The notes beneath the pieces are model-generated. The model did no database searches. It worked only from the letters and a program-made list of their open reading frames with translations, and was not told the origin of the DNA. Source: Anaerolineae bacterium (lineage in GTDB: Bacteria; Chloroflexota; Anaerolineae; B4-G1; SLSP01). From it: a DNA stretch of 64,000 nt. Location of the stretch: positions 54,116 through 118,115 of the forward strand of contig JAFGFI010000028.1 in NCBI GenBank assembly GCA_016931185.1, written 5' to 3'. Positions 26,807 through 35,901 of this stretch are shown here, piece by piece; within the stretch, counting starts at the first letter, position 1; each line of letters begins with the position of its first letter. The position numbers and the translations under genes were made by a program.

Positions 26807-27933
26807 ATGAAAATCAGCAAATGAGCAAATCAGCAAATGAAGAATTGGTGCATCAGCACATCAGCGAATTCCGCTCCCCTCCCCCCCCATCTCTCCGTTC
26901 CTCTGCTTCCTCGCTGCTTCGCTGGTGTCTTGGGTTGGCGGTGGGAGTGTTGTGTGTTTGGCTTTCGTTGCGTGGGTTGGATTTCGCGCAGGTATGGGCC
27001 AGTATTCATCAGGTTCACATAGGATGGTTGTTGGCAAGTCTGGGGTCGGTTGTGATGGTGGCTTTGTTGAAAGCAATACGTTGGTGGTTTCTTTTCCCTG
27101 ATCATTATCGTCCAGCTTCTTGGCGGCGTGCCTTTTCTGTGTTATTGACCGGCCAGATGGTGAACGTATTGATTCCTGTTAGGTTAGGCGAAGTTGTCCG
27201 TATTGGGCTAATGGTGCAAGAAAGTGTCCCGCCAGGGGTGACGTTAAGCACGATTGTGGTAGAAAAATCCCTGGAATTGTTGGCTTTAGGGTTGTTATTG
27301 TCACTCACATTGCCATCTGCTGTATTGCCTGATTGGTTTCCTATCTCCGGCGGGTTAGGTATGGGACTAAGCGGGTTGGCTTTGCTAGTAGGACTAATAG
27401 GGGTTTGGGTATTGCGCCGTTGGTTGCAGCAGATCGCGGCTCGGATTTTGGGGTTCCGAGATTGGCTACCCCAAGTATGGCGTGATCGTCTGTTGCGCCT
27501 GATCGATCATGTATTAGGGGGATTGGAGGCGTTGACTCATTACAAGAGCGCGTTGCCGGTCTTAGGTCTAACGGCGTTAGTTTGGTTCTTCTCAATTCTA
27601 ACGATGCTGTTAATGTTTATATCGTTCCGGCTGGTATTGCCCTGGTATGCCGGTATAGTATTATCACTTGCTCTTACCCTGAGCAATCTGGTTCCGCAGC
27701 CACCGGCGATGGTGGGCGTGGTGGGAGCTGTGACTGTGATCACACTGTATGGCTTTGGTGTAGAGCAAACAGTATCGGTAGCTCTAGGATTATTGTTGAA
27801 CGTAGCGATGGTCAGTCCAATTGTATTGCTTGGTGGTTGGATGACGTGGCTGCGGTTTGCGAGTTTGGGGCATTTGCCCTGGCGGGAGCGTTGGGTTTCT
27901 AGCTTCGGGTTGAAAAAACGAGAGAGAAATTAA
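26803..27933 (+). CDS. UPF0104 / lysylphosphatidylglycerol synthase TM-region family protein with repeat-derived N-terminus
   Basis: LRGLDFAQVWASIHQVHIGWLLASLGSVVMVALLKAIRWWFLF; TGQMVNVLIPVRLGEVVRIGLM; ATGA overlap with the upstream stop. Confidence 0.8.
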   Translation: MNENQQMSKSANEELVHQHISEFRSPPPPSLRSSASSLLRWCLGLAVGVLCVWLSLRGLDFAQVWASIHQVHIGWLLASLGSVVMVALLKAIRWWFLFPDHYRPASWRRAFSVLLTGQMVNVLIPVRLGEVVRIGLMVQESVPPGVTLSTIVVEKSLELLALGLLLSLTLPSAVLPDWFPISGGLGMGLSGLALLVGLIGVWVLRRWLQQIAARILGFRDWLPQVWRDRLLRLIDHVLGGLEALTHYKSALPVLGLTALVWFFSILTMLLMFISFRLVLPWYAGIVLSLALTLSNLVPQPPAMVGVVGAVTVITLYGFGVEQTVSVALGLLLNVAMVSPIVLLGGWMTWLRFASLGHLPWRERWVSSFGLKKRERN

Positions 27934-27987
27934 TTGCATACATAAACTTCAAATGTCAGACTCTCAATCCATAGCTTGAGGTGAAAA

Positions 27988-29247
27988 TTGTACAAAATCC
28001 TTATTTTTATCTTTTGCCTTTCAGCATTCCTCGTGGCGTGGACGTATCTGGGCTATCCGGTATTTATTACATTATTGGCAAAACTAAGGCCTCGTCCCCA
28101 CCGGCGGGAGCCTATTTTGCCCACAATAACTTTTATCGTTCCCGCGTATAACGAGGAGGAAGTCATTGCAGCGAAGTTGGAGAATTTGTTTACGCTCGAT
28201 TACCCGGCGGAATTGTGCCAAATCATTGTTATATCTGACGGTTCTACCGATCGTACTCCAGAAATAGTGGCGGATCATTTCCAAATGGCGCCGTATACGG
28301 CACGTAGTACATCATTCAGAAATAGGGCATTATCGCTCTTTCAACCGGAGCGGCGAGGGAAAATTGCCGCGCTGAACCGGGCTGTACCCTATGCGGAGGG
28401 CGAGATTTTGATTTTTTCGGATGCCAACGCTATGATGGAGCCGCAGAGTATTGGCGCGCTCGTCGCCAATTTTGCCGATCCCCAGGTCGCCTGTGTAGGT
28501 GGCGAGAAACATATCCGGGTCCGGCCTCTTGCGCCGGGATCGGCTTCGTCTACACTAGAGGCAGGCTTCGACCGTGCTACCCCGAATGATGCAGTACAGG
28601 CTGAGGGGGAGTCAGCGTATTGGCGTTATGAAGCATTTGTGAAACGCGCTGATTCGCTGGTCAGTACTGCAATTGGAGCCGTTGGGGAATTTTTTGCGAT
28701 CCGGCGGGAGCTATACCAACCTCAGAGTGAGGATAACATCATTGAGGATTTTATCATTTCGATGCGCCTGGTGATGGATGGTTGGCGCGTTGTGTATGAA
28801 CCCAACGCAGTGACATGGGAGGATGCATCTCCAGATTTGAGTGGTGAATGGACCAGGCGAACACGGAATGCCACGGGCGGCTTCCAGGCAATAGGTCGTT
28901 TGCGTGGCCTATTATCTCCTCGTTATGGATTGGTAGCAGTACAATACATTTCACATAAGGTCTTGCGCTGGCTGGCTGCCTTTTTCATGATTCTGGCATT
29001 TCTCACCAATGTAGCATTACTCTTCATCCGGGGAGTTTCAAACATAGAGATATGGTATGTGATTCTCGGATGCCAGATCGCTTTTTATGTGTTAGCTTTG
29101 CTGGGGTGGATATTGGATGTCCTGGGGGTGCGTTGGAAACCGGCACGAATTGTGTTCTATTTCTGCTTCACTAATGCAACAGCTCTGGGGGGGTTTGGGA
29201 AGTACATCACCGGTTCGCGCTCGGTGTTATGGAAGAAAGTACGATAG
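27988..29247 (+). CDS. Glycosyltransferase family 2, membrane-associated
   Basis: TFIVPAYNEEEVIAAKLENLF, ISDGSTDRT, IFSDANAMMEP, C-terminal TM segments. Confidence 0.85.
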   Translation: MYKILIFIFCLSAFLVAWTYLGYPVFITLLAKLRPRPHRREPILPTITFIVPAYNEEEVIAAKLENLFTLDYPAELCQIIVISDGSTDRTPEIVADHFQMAPYTARSTSFRNRALSLFQPERRGKIAALNRAVPYAEGEILIFSDANAMMEPQSIGALVANFADPQVACVGGEKHIRVRPLAPGSASSTLEAGFDRATPNDAVQAEGESAYWRYEAFVKRADSLVSTAIGAVGEFFAIRRELYQPQSEDNIIEDFIISMRLVMDGWRVVYEPNAVTWEDASPDLSGEWTRRTRNATGGFQAIGRLRGLLSPRYGLVAVQYISHKVLRWLAAFFMILAFLTNVALLFIRGVSNIEIWYVILGCQIAFYVLALLGWILDVLGVRWKPARIVFYFCFTNATALGGFGKYITGSRSVLWKKVR

Positions 29248-30749
29248 GAAAGCCTCGATTCTTAAATATTGGAAAAAATCTCGGTTTTTTCTTCAAAACC
29301 GGAATTTTAGAAATGGGCATAACGTTAGGGGTATATTGGGCAACAATGTCTTCTTCCTTGACTTGGTCCCATTGGGGAACCGATGCTGGTGATTTTATTA
29401 CGGCAGCAGTTACGGGACGATTGCCTCATCCACCGGGATTTCCGCTTTATATGGGGATAGTATGGCTTTTTGTGCGGATCCCCTGGCGCGACCCGGCCTG
29501 GTGTCTCAATTTCTTTTCTGCAGTGATGGGGGCTGGAACTGTAGGATTGATCGCCGCAATTCTGCGCCAGCGTGGTGCCCCGTCATGGCGTGCCGCTATT
29601 GTTGCTTTGACATTGGCCTTTGCTCCTCTTTTTTGGTCCCAGGCGATCATTACTGAAGTTTATACGTGCGCGGCGTTTTTTATGGTACTGGCATGGTATA
29701 TGGCAACTGTAGAAGATGCGAGGGAGCAGAGGAGCAGAGAAGCAGTGGCGCAAGGGCGCAGAGGCGCAAGGGGGTATGGGTGGTGTTTATTGATGGGGCT
29801 GATGTGGGGATTGGCAATCTCAGTTCACGCGACCTTAATCCTGCTTGCCCCCCTGTGGTCGGCTTACTTATGGAAGTGGGTGGAATGTCGGGAATCACGA
29901 ATCACGAATCACGAATCACGAATTGTGAATCACCTCTTGCATTTCACGTTTCATGTTTTACCCCTTTTCCTCTTCGGTTTCCTCTTGGGTCTGTTGCCCT
30001 ACGCGTTGCTGCCGTTTTCCGGTTCCTGGCCTCAACCGTGGGGAGATTTACGTTCATGGGCAGGATGGTGGGAATGGGTAACAGCGCGATTGTATTGGGG
30101 CTATGCCTTTGCCTTGCCGTTAGTGCATTGGCCGCGCCGCGCACTGGCATGGGGCATATTGCTCACGCAACAATTCACACCCGTAGGGGCTGCGTTGATA
30201 TTAGTGGGGATTAGCGTGTTATGGCGGTATGAGCGTGCGTTATTGTTAGGGATATTGGTCTCATTGGGATTAGGGAGCTTGTATGCAATAGGGTATAATA
30301 CACCTGATTCGCTGGTATACCTGGTTCCTTTACTACCTTTGTGCGTTTTACTCTTAGATGCCGGTCTGGCGTGGTTTGCGGTAAAAGGGGTACCACTATG
30401 GTTAAGTGGACTATTGCCCTTAATTCTGTTAATTGGAAATTGGGGTGCAGTTAGCCTGCATCAAGATCGTGTCGCCATCGATTGGTTACGACAAACTTGG
30501 CCGCAAGTGCCATCTCGCGCGGTACTGGTCACTGAGCAAGAACGGTACACATTTACATTGTGGTATGGACAGGAAGCTCTGAGTGAACGTGAAGATGTTC
30601 TGTTGGTAGATCGTAACCTTTGGGGACAGCCGGCATATCGTGCCTTTTTGATGAAATATACCGGGATGCAGGTGAATGAAATTGAGGAATTTGCTGTGGG
30701 GCGACCTTTATGTTACATTGAGAGAGAGGGGGAAGTGCTTTGTCCGTGA
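29229..30749 (+). CDS. DUF2723-like integral membrane protein
   Basis: WSHWGTDAGDFITAAVTGRLPHPPGFPLYMGIVWLFVRIPWRDPAWCLNFFSAVMGAGTVGLIAAILR. Confidence 0.75.
   Translation: MEESTIGKPRFLNIGKNLGFFFKTGILEMGITLGVYWATMSSSLTWSHWGTDAGDFITAAVTGRLPHPPGFPLYMGIVWLFVRIPWRDPAWCLNFFSAVMGAGTVGLIAAILRQRGAPSWRAAIVALTLAFAPLFWSQAIITEVYTCAAFFMVLAWYMATVEDAREQRSREAVAQGRRGARGYGWCLLMGLMWGLAISVHATLILLAPLWSAYLWKWVECRESRITNHESRIVNHLLHFTFHVLPLFLFGFLLGLLPYALLPFSGSWPQPWGDLRSWAGWWEWVTARLYWGYAFALPLVHWPRRALAWGILLTQQFTPVGAALILVGISVLWRYERALLLGILVSLGLGSLYAIGYNTPDSLVYLVPLLPLCVLLLDAGLAWFAVKGVPLWLSGLLPLILLIGNWGAVSLHQDRVAIDWLRQTWPQVPSRAVLVTEQERYTFTLWYGQEALSEREDVLLVDRNLWGQPAYRAFLMKYTGMQVNEIEEFAVGRPLCYIEREGEVLCP
29892..29933. repeat. 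Heptamer tandem repeat (GAATCAC x6, one degenerate copy) in frame in the DUF2723-like CDS
   Basis: gaatcac gaatcac gaatcac gaatcac gaattgt gaatcac = 42 bp. Confidence 0.95.
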
Positions 30750-32677
30750 AGCGGCAATATATAAAATGGGCAGCGTTAGGGGTACTTTTGCTTGGTATTG
30801 TGCTGCTTGGTGTGTGGGGTGTCGGTGTTTACCGGACGTTGCGTTCATTACAAACTCAGATGGAGGTGGCACAGGAATTACTGTCAGGTGACCCCCTAAA
30901 AGCCGATCCGGCAAGTCTAAGCACGTTATTGCATACAGTGCGGCGTGATGTCCTCCGATTGAAGCGCGATGTTGGGTGGTTGGCTCCACTGGGTCGCGCG
31001 TTTCATTGGTTGCCTAAAGTAGGCCCACTGATTGGAGATGCGCCCGCGCTGCTGTCGCTGGCGGATAATCTGACAGAGGCAGGCGTCATATTTTGGGAAG
31101 CGGCGTCTCCCTCACTTGCTGTTTTTCAACAGGGGGGCGAGATAATGACGATGGTGGCCGATGCACTTCCTCAGGTGGTCGAGGTTGCGCCGCAGGCTCA
31201 GTCGTCAGTTTCACGCGCGCGTGTTGCTTTTGCTGCGTTGGATATTGCGGCTTATCCCTATCAACTACGTAACCCGTTGATGAAATTAGAGATGGTTTTC
31301 CCTTTGTTGGAGGATGTTTTGCCATTGGTTCCTGTTGCTCCTTCCCTATTGGGCTTGGATGTACCGCGCACTTATCTTGTGCTGGCACTCAATGAAGATG
31401 AACTACGCCCCGGTGGAGGATTTATTACTGGTGTTGGGGAAGTACATATCTCTGCGGGAAAGTTAGTTTCAATGACGTTTACCGACAGTTATCGAGCTGA
31501 TGATTTTTCGCAGCCCTATCCCTGGGCGCCTGAACCTTTGCAGCAGCTTATGGCAATCCAGCCCTGGGTGTTTCGTGATAGCAACTGGTCGCCTGACTTT
31601 CCTACTGCTGTACGGCAAGCACTAGCGTTGTATCGTCCTGGACATTCTGTAACGGTAGATGGTGTGATCGCGCTGGACCAATACGCAGTTCAACAACTGG
31701 TAGCGGCAGTCGGCCCTATTTCGTTGCCCGGTAGTGATGAACCGGTGACGGCAGAAACGTTGATGACCTATATCTATCATGCTTGGGAACCGGAAGATGG
31801 CAATTTCAAGGGGGAATGGTGGCTACAACACAAATCGTTTATGCAACCCCTGGCGCAGGCTGTGATCAAGCGCGTGCAGACAGGCAATGTAGATTGGGAA
31901 ATATTACTAAGAACCTGTTTGCAGTTGGTAGAAGGCAGACACTTGATGGTATATTTGACTGAATCTGAGGCAGCAGACGTATTGGCAGAACGCGGCTGGG
32001 ATGGCAGTCTACGTACACCCGATGCCGATTTTTTGATGTTAGTGGAAGCCAATGTAGGATATAACAAGGCCAGCACCAAAATACAGCGGGCACTTGCTTA
32101 TCAGGTGGATTTGACCCAATCTATGCCGCAGGCTACTGTAACCCTGGCCTATACCCATACTAGCGAGGTAGATATTGCGTGTATTATGGCCCCCCGGTAT
32201 GATGCTGCATATCAACAGATGATGGACCGGTGTTATTGGAACTACTTGCGTCTGTATGTACCACAGGGTGCAGCACTGACATCTTTCAGTCGCCATCCCA
32301 TTCCGGCGGAGTTTATGGGGAGTGGGCAGGCGTGGGATGGTGAAGCCCGTGTTACTCCCGCACCAGAGGGCGCTTATACGGTCTTCTCACAGGCGATGTT
32401 GCTGCCCACCCGCTCGCAGATGCAACTCTCGTTTGCATACACGTTACCCGCGCGCGTTGTACAACAAACAGAGGAAGGTGCGAGTCGTTATCACTTATGG
32501 ATGCAAAAACAAGCTGGCCTTCGAAGTATTCCTGTCCGTATAGTCTTGCATCTCCCCCAAACTGCGGTATTATTGTCGGTGCAGCCTTCACCAACATCAC
32601 AAACCGGGGGGCTGCTTTTCTTTGAAAGGGATTTGAGTACAGATCTCGATCTTGAAGTAGTTTATCGATTGCCTTAG
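30740..32677 (+). CDS. DUF4012-like membrane-anchored extracellular protein
   Basis: N-terminal TM; RTYLVLALNEDELRPGGGFITGVGEVHISAGKLVSMTFTDSYRADDF. Confidence 0.75.
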   Translation: MSVKRQYIKWAALGVLLLGIVLLGVWGVGVYRTLRSLQTQMEVAQELLSGDPLKADPASLSTLLHTVRRDVLRLKRDVGWLAPLGRAFHWLPKVGPLIGDAPALLSLADNLTEAGVIFWEAASPSLAVFQQGGEIMTMVADALPQVVEVAPQAQSSVSRARVAFAALDIAAYPYQLRNPLMKLEMVFPLLEDVLPLVPVAPSLLGLDVPRTYLVLALNEDELRPGGGFITGVGEVHISAGKLVSMTFTDSYRADDFSQPYPWAPEPLQQLMAIQPWVFRDSNWSPDFPTAVRQALALYRPGHSVTVDGVIALDQYAVQQLVAAVGPISLPGSDEPVTAETLMTYIYHAWEPEDGNFKGEWWLQHKSFMQPLAQAVIKRVQTGNVDWEILLRTCLQLVEGRHLMVYLTESEAADVLAERGWDGSLRTPDADFLMLVEANVGYNKASTKIQRALAYQVDLTQSMPQATVTLAYTHTSEVDIACIMAPRYDAAYQQMMDRCYWNYLRLYVPQGAALTSFSRHPIPAEFMGSGQAWDGEARVTPAPEGAYTVFSQAMLLPTRSQMQLSFAYTLPARVVQQTEEGASRYHLWMQKQAGLRSIPVRIVLHLPQTAVLLSVQPSPTSQTGGLLFFERDLSTDLDLEVVYRLP

Positions 32678-32691
32678 TAAGGAGGCTATTA

Positions 32692-33465
32692 ATGAAACGC
32701 AATATACGGGTAATGTTTATGGGTGTTTTAAGTGTGATGTTACTTTTGTTATCCACACTGCCAGTAGTTTGGGCTATGCCGGGACAAACTCTGGATAATA
32801 TGACAGTGCCAACGTTTACATATACGCCAGGGCCAACGGATGAACCGGATGATCCTGACCCAACAGATGACCCGGATGATCCTGACCCCACATCGGTTCC
32901 GCAAACGAATATTCCCGTGTCTACTTGGACACCGTGGCCTTCGGGTACAACAAACCCTTCGGCTACACCGCAGCCTACGGCTCTATCCACATCGGCTACA
33001 CCAACGCCAACAAGTGTGCCGCTAGGAACGGTGCTGGCTACCGGAACTCCTATGGCTACCGGGACAGTGCTTGTCCCTGGAACAGGAGAAGCCACCGGAA
33101 CTCCTATGGTCACCGGAACGAGCGTGGTCGTGGATGCACCGGCAGCAGGAACACCAGGCGTAGAAGTCTCGGCTCCGGGTGTAGAGATGGCAGCTTCTTC
33201 AACATCTAATAATACGGCGGCCATGCCAACGTCTGTTCCTGGTGTAATGGTGGCTGCCGATATTTCTTCAGAAGCTACAGAGCATAACGTACAAAGCAAA
33301 GAACCTACAAGTAATTCACAAGCCCCTGCCGTTATAACAGGCCCTGACGCTGAGACGCAGGCAATCCCGATGGCTATACCGAACATTCCTCCATTGTTTA
33401 TCGGTGGAAGCATCTTGGTCTTGATCGGCGCTGTGATGTTGGTGATATGGACGCGGCGGCGTTAA
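32692..33465 (+). CDS. Low-complexity Thr/Pro/Ala-rich surface protein with signal peptide and C-terminal TM anchor
   Basis: Signal-like N-terminus, EPDDPDPTDDPDDPDPT repeat, ATGTxxxTGT repeats, C-terminal FIGGSILVLIGAVMLVIWTRRR. Confidence 0.7.
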   Translation: MKRNIRVMFMGVLSVMLLLLSTLPVVWAMPGQTLDNMTVPTFTYTPGPTDEPDDPDPTDDPDDPDPTSVPQTNIPVSTWTPWPSGTTNPSATPQPTALSTSATPTPTSVPLGTVLATGTPMATGTVLVPGTGEATGTPMVTGTSVVVDAPAAGTPGVEVSAPGVEMAASSTSNNTAAMPTSVPGVMVAADISSEATEHNVQSKEPTSNSQAPAVITGPDAETQAIPMAIPNIPPLFIGGSILVLIGAVMLVIWTRRR

Positions 33466-33566
33466 TGGTGTGGTAATTGCAGGGAACTGCATAGTTGACT
33501 GGCTCTTCGGGGTCATTGGCTTATGGTAAAAAATAGAATCAAAGTTAATTGTGTCTAAGGGGGTGT

Positions 33567-35738
33567 ATGGGGATTGCCGGAACTTCTGATATCTTTTCTG
33601 AATACGATTACACTTTGATCACCCAACGCCTGGAGCGGGTGATTGGTCCATATAATCACCCTATATCTTGTCCTGCTGAGGGAAAAATAGAGCTGGATTC
33701 AGCTCTATTTTATCTTTGGAGACTTGCTCAAGTATATCCACTTGAACAAGCCGCCGCTATTTGGAGTGAAATTGTTAAATACCCTCAATGGATGGGAAGG
33801 GTTGCCCTGGAAATTTTGGGCCAGGCTGGTATATTGTCTTTCTTTGTTCCCCCCCGTGCAGTGTCTGGTGATGAGTTTCCGTTCTCGGAATTCCCTCTTG
33901 TTTCAATTGTTATTGTGAATCGAAATGGGCGTGAGCATCTGACTACTTGTTTACCCTCAATAGCAGCACAACACTACCCTAACTTGGAAATTATAGTGGT
34001 GGACAATGGATCTGAAGATGATTCGGTTCGTTGGTTAACGGAAACTTGGCCTCAAGTGAAGATACTTGCATTAGAGGAAGATGTTGGTTTTGCCGGAGCA
34101 AATAATCGTGGTATAGCTCAAGCTAGTGGCGAGTACTTTTTCTTATTGAATAATGATACTCGTCTTGATCCACACACTGTTGAATTTTTGATGGCGCGCT
34201 TATCGGGAGAAGATCGAGTCGGCGCTGTGGTCCCTATGATTCGTTTGATGTCTCAGCCTGCGTTTGTGAATGCTCTAGGAAATGCTTTCCGTGACCACGG
34301 TTGGGGGGGCGATAATTATATTGGATATTTGGATGTTGGTCAGTTGGTTACAATTCGTCAAGTGCCTGCTGCTTGTTTTGCTGCGGTGTTGATTCCCCGG
34401 ACAACCTACGAAGTAGTTGGTATTATGGATGAGGGCTATGGTTATTATTATGAGGATGCAGATTGGTCCTGGCGGGCGCGTTTACATGGCTTTCATATCC
34501 TGGCTGAGCCAAGAGCGTTAGTTTATCATGCTTTTGGGGGAACCAGCGCTACGCGCCCCTGGTCTTATAAACTAAAATTGGTAGCGCGTAATCGGTTACG
34601 TTTTATTCTAAAGAATCTGAGTAAACGCCAGGCTCGTCGCTTTATTGTAAATTATTTGCGCGAAGATATAGGTGCGTGGCGTCATGCACGTAAGATAAAG
34701 GACATAGATGTAGCTCGAGCCTATACGACAGCCTGGCGTGAAGTAGTACAGATGTTGCCCAATATTTATAAACAGCGCCATCAGATACAAAACAGGCGTT
34801 TGATTGCTGATGAAAAAATTCTGTATGAGATGGAACAAATTCCCCCACCACGCACCAAAAGAGGGGTTCCGTTTCTTAGTCTGTCGCATATTGTCGAGGA
34901 TTATGGCCCTTATGTGTCTGAGACTGGAAGAATGATCCTGTTTAATCAAGCTGAGATCTCCTCTCGTCGCCACATATTGATAATTGCTCCACCTGCAATA
35001 GAAACTCATGCAGTTGGGAACGATCTGCGCTATCAGGAATTGGCGGAAATTTTATCCCAGTATGTAGATGTGACTTTGGCTGTACCTAACAAAACTGTGG
35101 TGCAGAATGAAAAAATTAATCTGAAAATTTATGATCCTAAGAAACCGGAGATTCTCCACGCATTACAAAAAAATGTTGACATTATTTTGCTTTCTCCTGA
35201 TGTGTTAGTTTGTTCTGACTTCTTTGAGAAAATCAGAATCCCTATAATTGTCGATTTTCGTACCCCTTTCGTGTTGCAAAATTTGGGAACCTTTCACATA
35301 GAATCTGAATCTCAACACAATGAAATTCCCGACGCCTTTTTAAAAACTTTGATTGTACAACTCAAGTGTGGAGATTTTTTTATTTGCACCAGCGAGCGTC
35401 AACGTGACTTGTGTTTGGGGGCATTATTAGGGCTTAATCGGATTACTTCGATCACTTGTAATCGAGATCAAACACTGCGTCACTTAGTAGATGTTGTCCC
35501 TGCACAATTTTGCTCTGAGGAAGCGGTTAACCCTTTGGTGAATTTTTGTCTTAATCCGCGTTTGGCTACCGACCATGCGGCTACTATGATGTTGCGCGAC
35601 CTTACCAGGATTCATAATCCCCCGCCAACACCTATTCACCAGTTGCCGGGAAAAGCTATAAAAATGTTATTAGAGAAAGGTCCGGGAGGCCTGTTATCTG
35701 AGATCTCACACTATGTGCTATGGCGATTAGAACATTAA
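33567..35738 (+). CDS. GT2 glycosyltransferase fused to an orphan GT4 N-lobe-like domain
   Basis: VSIVIVNRNGREHLTTCLPSIAAQHYPNLEIIVVDNGSEDDSV...; C-terminal half GDFFICTSERQRDLCLGALLGLNRI resembles GDFFICAGEKQRDYWLGMLSALGRI of the GT4 at 42730. ATG 33567 preceded by AAGGGGG. Confidence 0.75.
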   Translation: MGIAGTSDIFSEYDYTLITQRLERVIGPYNHPISCPAEGKIELDSALFYLWRLAQVYPLEQAAAIWSEIVKYPQWMGRVALEILGQAGILSFFVPPRAVSGDEFPFSEFPLVSIVIVNRNGREHLTTCLPSIAAQHYPNLEIIVVDNGSEDDSVRWLTETWPQVKILALEEDVGFAGANNRGIAQASGEYFFLLNNDTRLDPHTVEFLMARLSGEDRVGAVVPMIRLMSQPAFVNALGNAFRDHGWGGDNYIGYLDVGQLVTIRQVPAACFAAVLIPRTTYEVVGIMDEGYGYYYEDADWSWRARLHGFHILAEPRALVYHAFGGTSATRPWSYKLKLVARNRLRFILKNLSKRQARRFIVNYLREDIGAWRHARKIKDIDVARAYTTAWREVVQMLPNIYKQRHQIQNRRLIADEKILYEMEQIPPPRTKRGVPFLSLSHIVEDYGPYVSETGRMILFNQAEISSRRHILIIAPPAIETHAVGNDLRYQELAEILSQYVDVTLAVPNKTVVQNEKINLKIYDPKKPEILHALQKNVDIILLSPDVLVCSDFFEKIRIPIIVDFRTPFVLQNLGTFHIESESQHNEIPDAFLKTLIVQLKCGDFFICTSERQRDLCLGALLGLNRITSITCNRDQTLRHLVDVVPAQFCSEEAVNPLVNFCLNPRLATDHAATMMLRDLTRIHNPPPTPIHQLPGKAIKMLLEKGPGGLLSEISHYVLWRLEH

Positions 35739-35851
35739 TGTCAATTGGTGACCCATGTTGATTAAAGGCATAAAAGCAATTATTTATCTTGGGACGGATC
35801 AAGTTGCCTTTACACTTTATGCCCTATCGAGCGTAAAAGTGTAAGGGGAAA

Positions 35852-35872
35852 AGCAAGGGTTCTGAACCTTGC
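35852..35872 (+). terminator. Hairpin followed by a T-rich run before the next GT4 gene
   Basis: agcaagggttctgaaccttgcc then tttatctttcatttt. Confidence 0.4.
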
Positions 35873-35901
35873 CTTTATCTTTCATTTTGAGTGTGAGGCC
35901 T

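Noticed and set aside
29892-29933. Candidate CRISPR or phage att site
   Set aside because: Simple heptamer tandem repeat inside a CDS; no spacers or integrase.
32352-33413. 353-aa minus-strand ORF
   Set aside because: Antisense of the low-complexity Thr/Pro-rich gene; Gly/Val/Ser-rich composition is an artefact of the reverse reading of ACN/CCN-rich codons.
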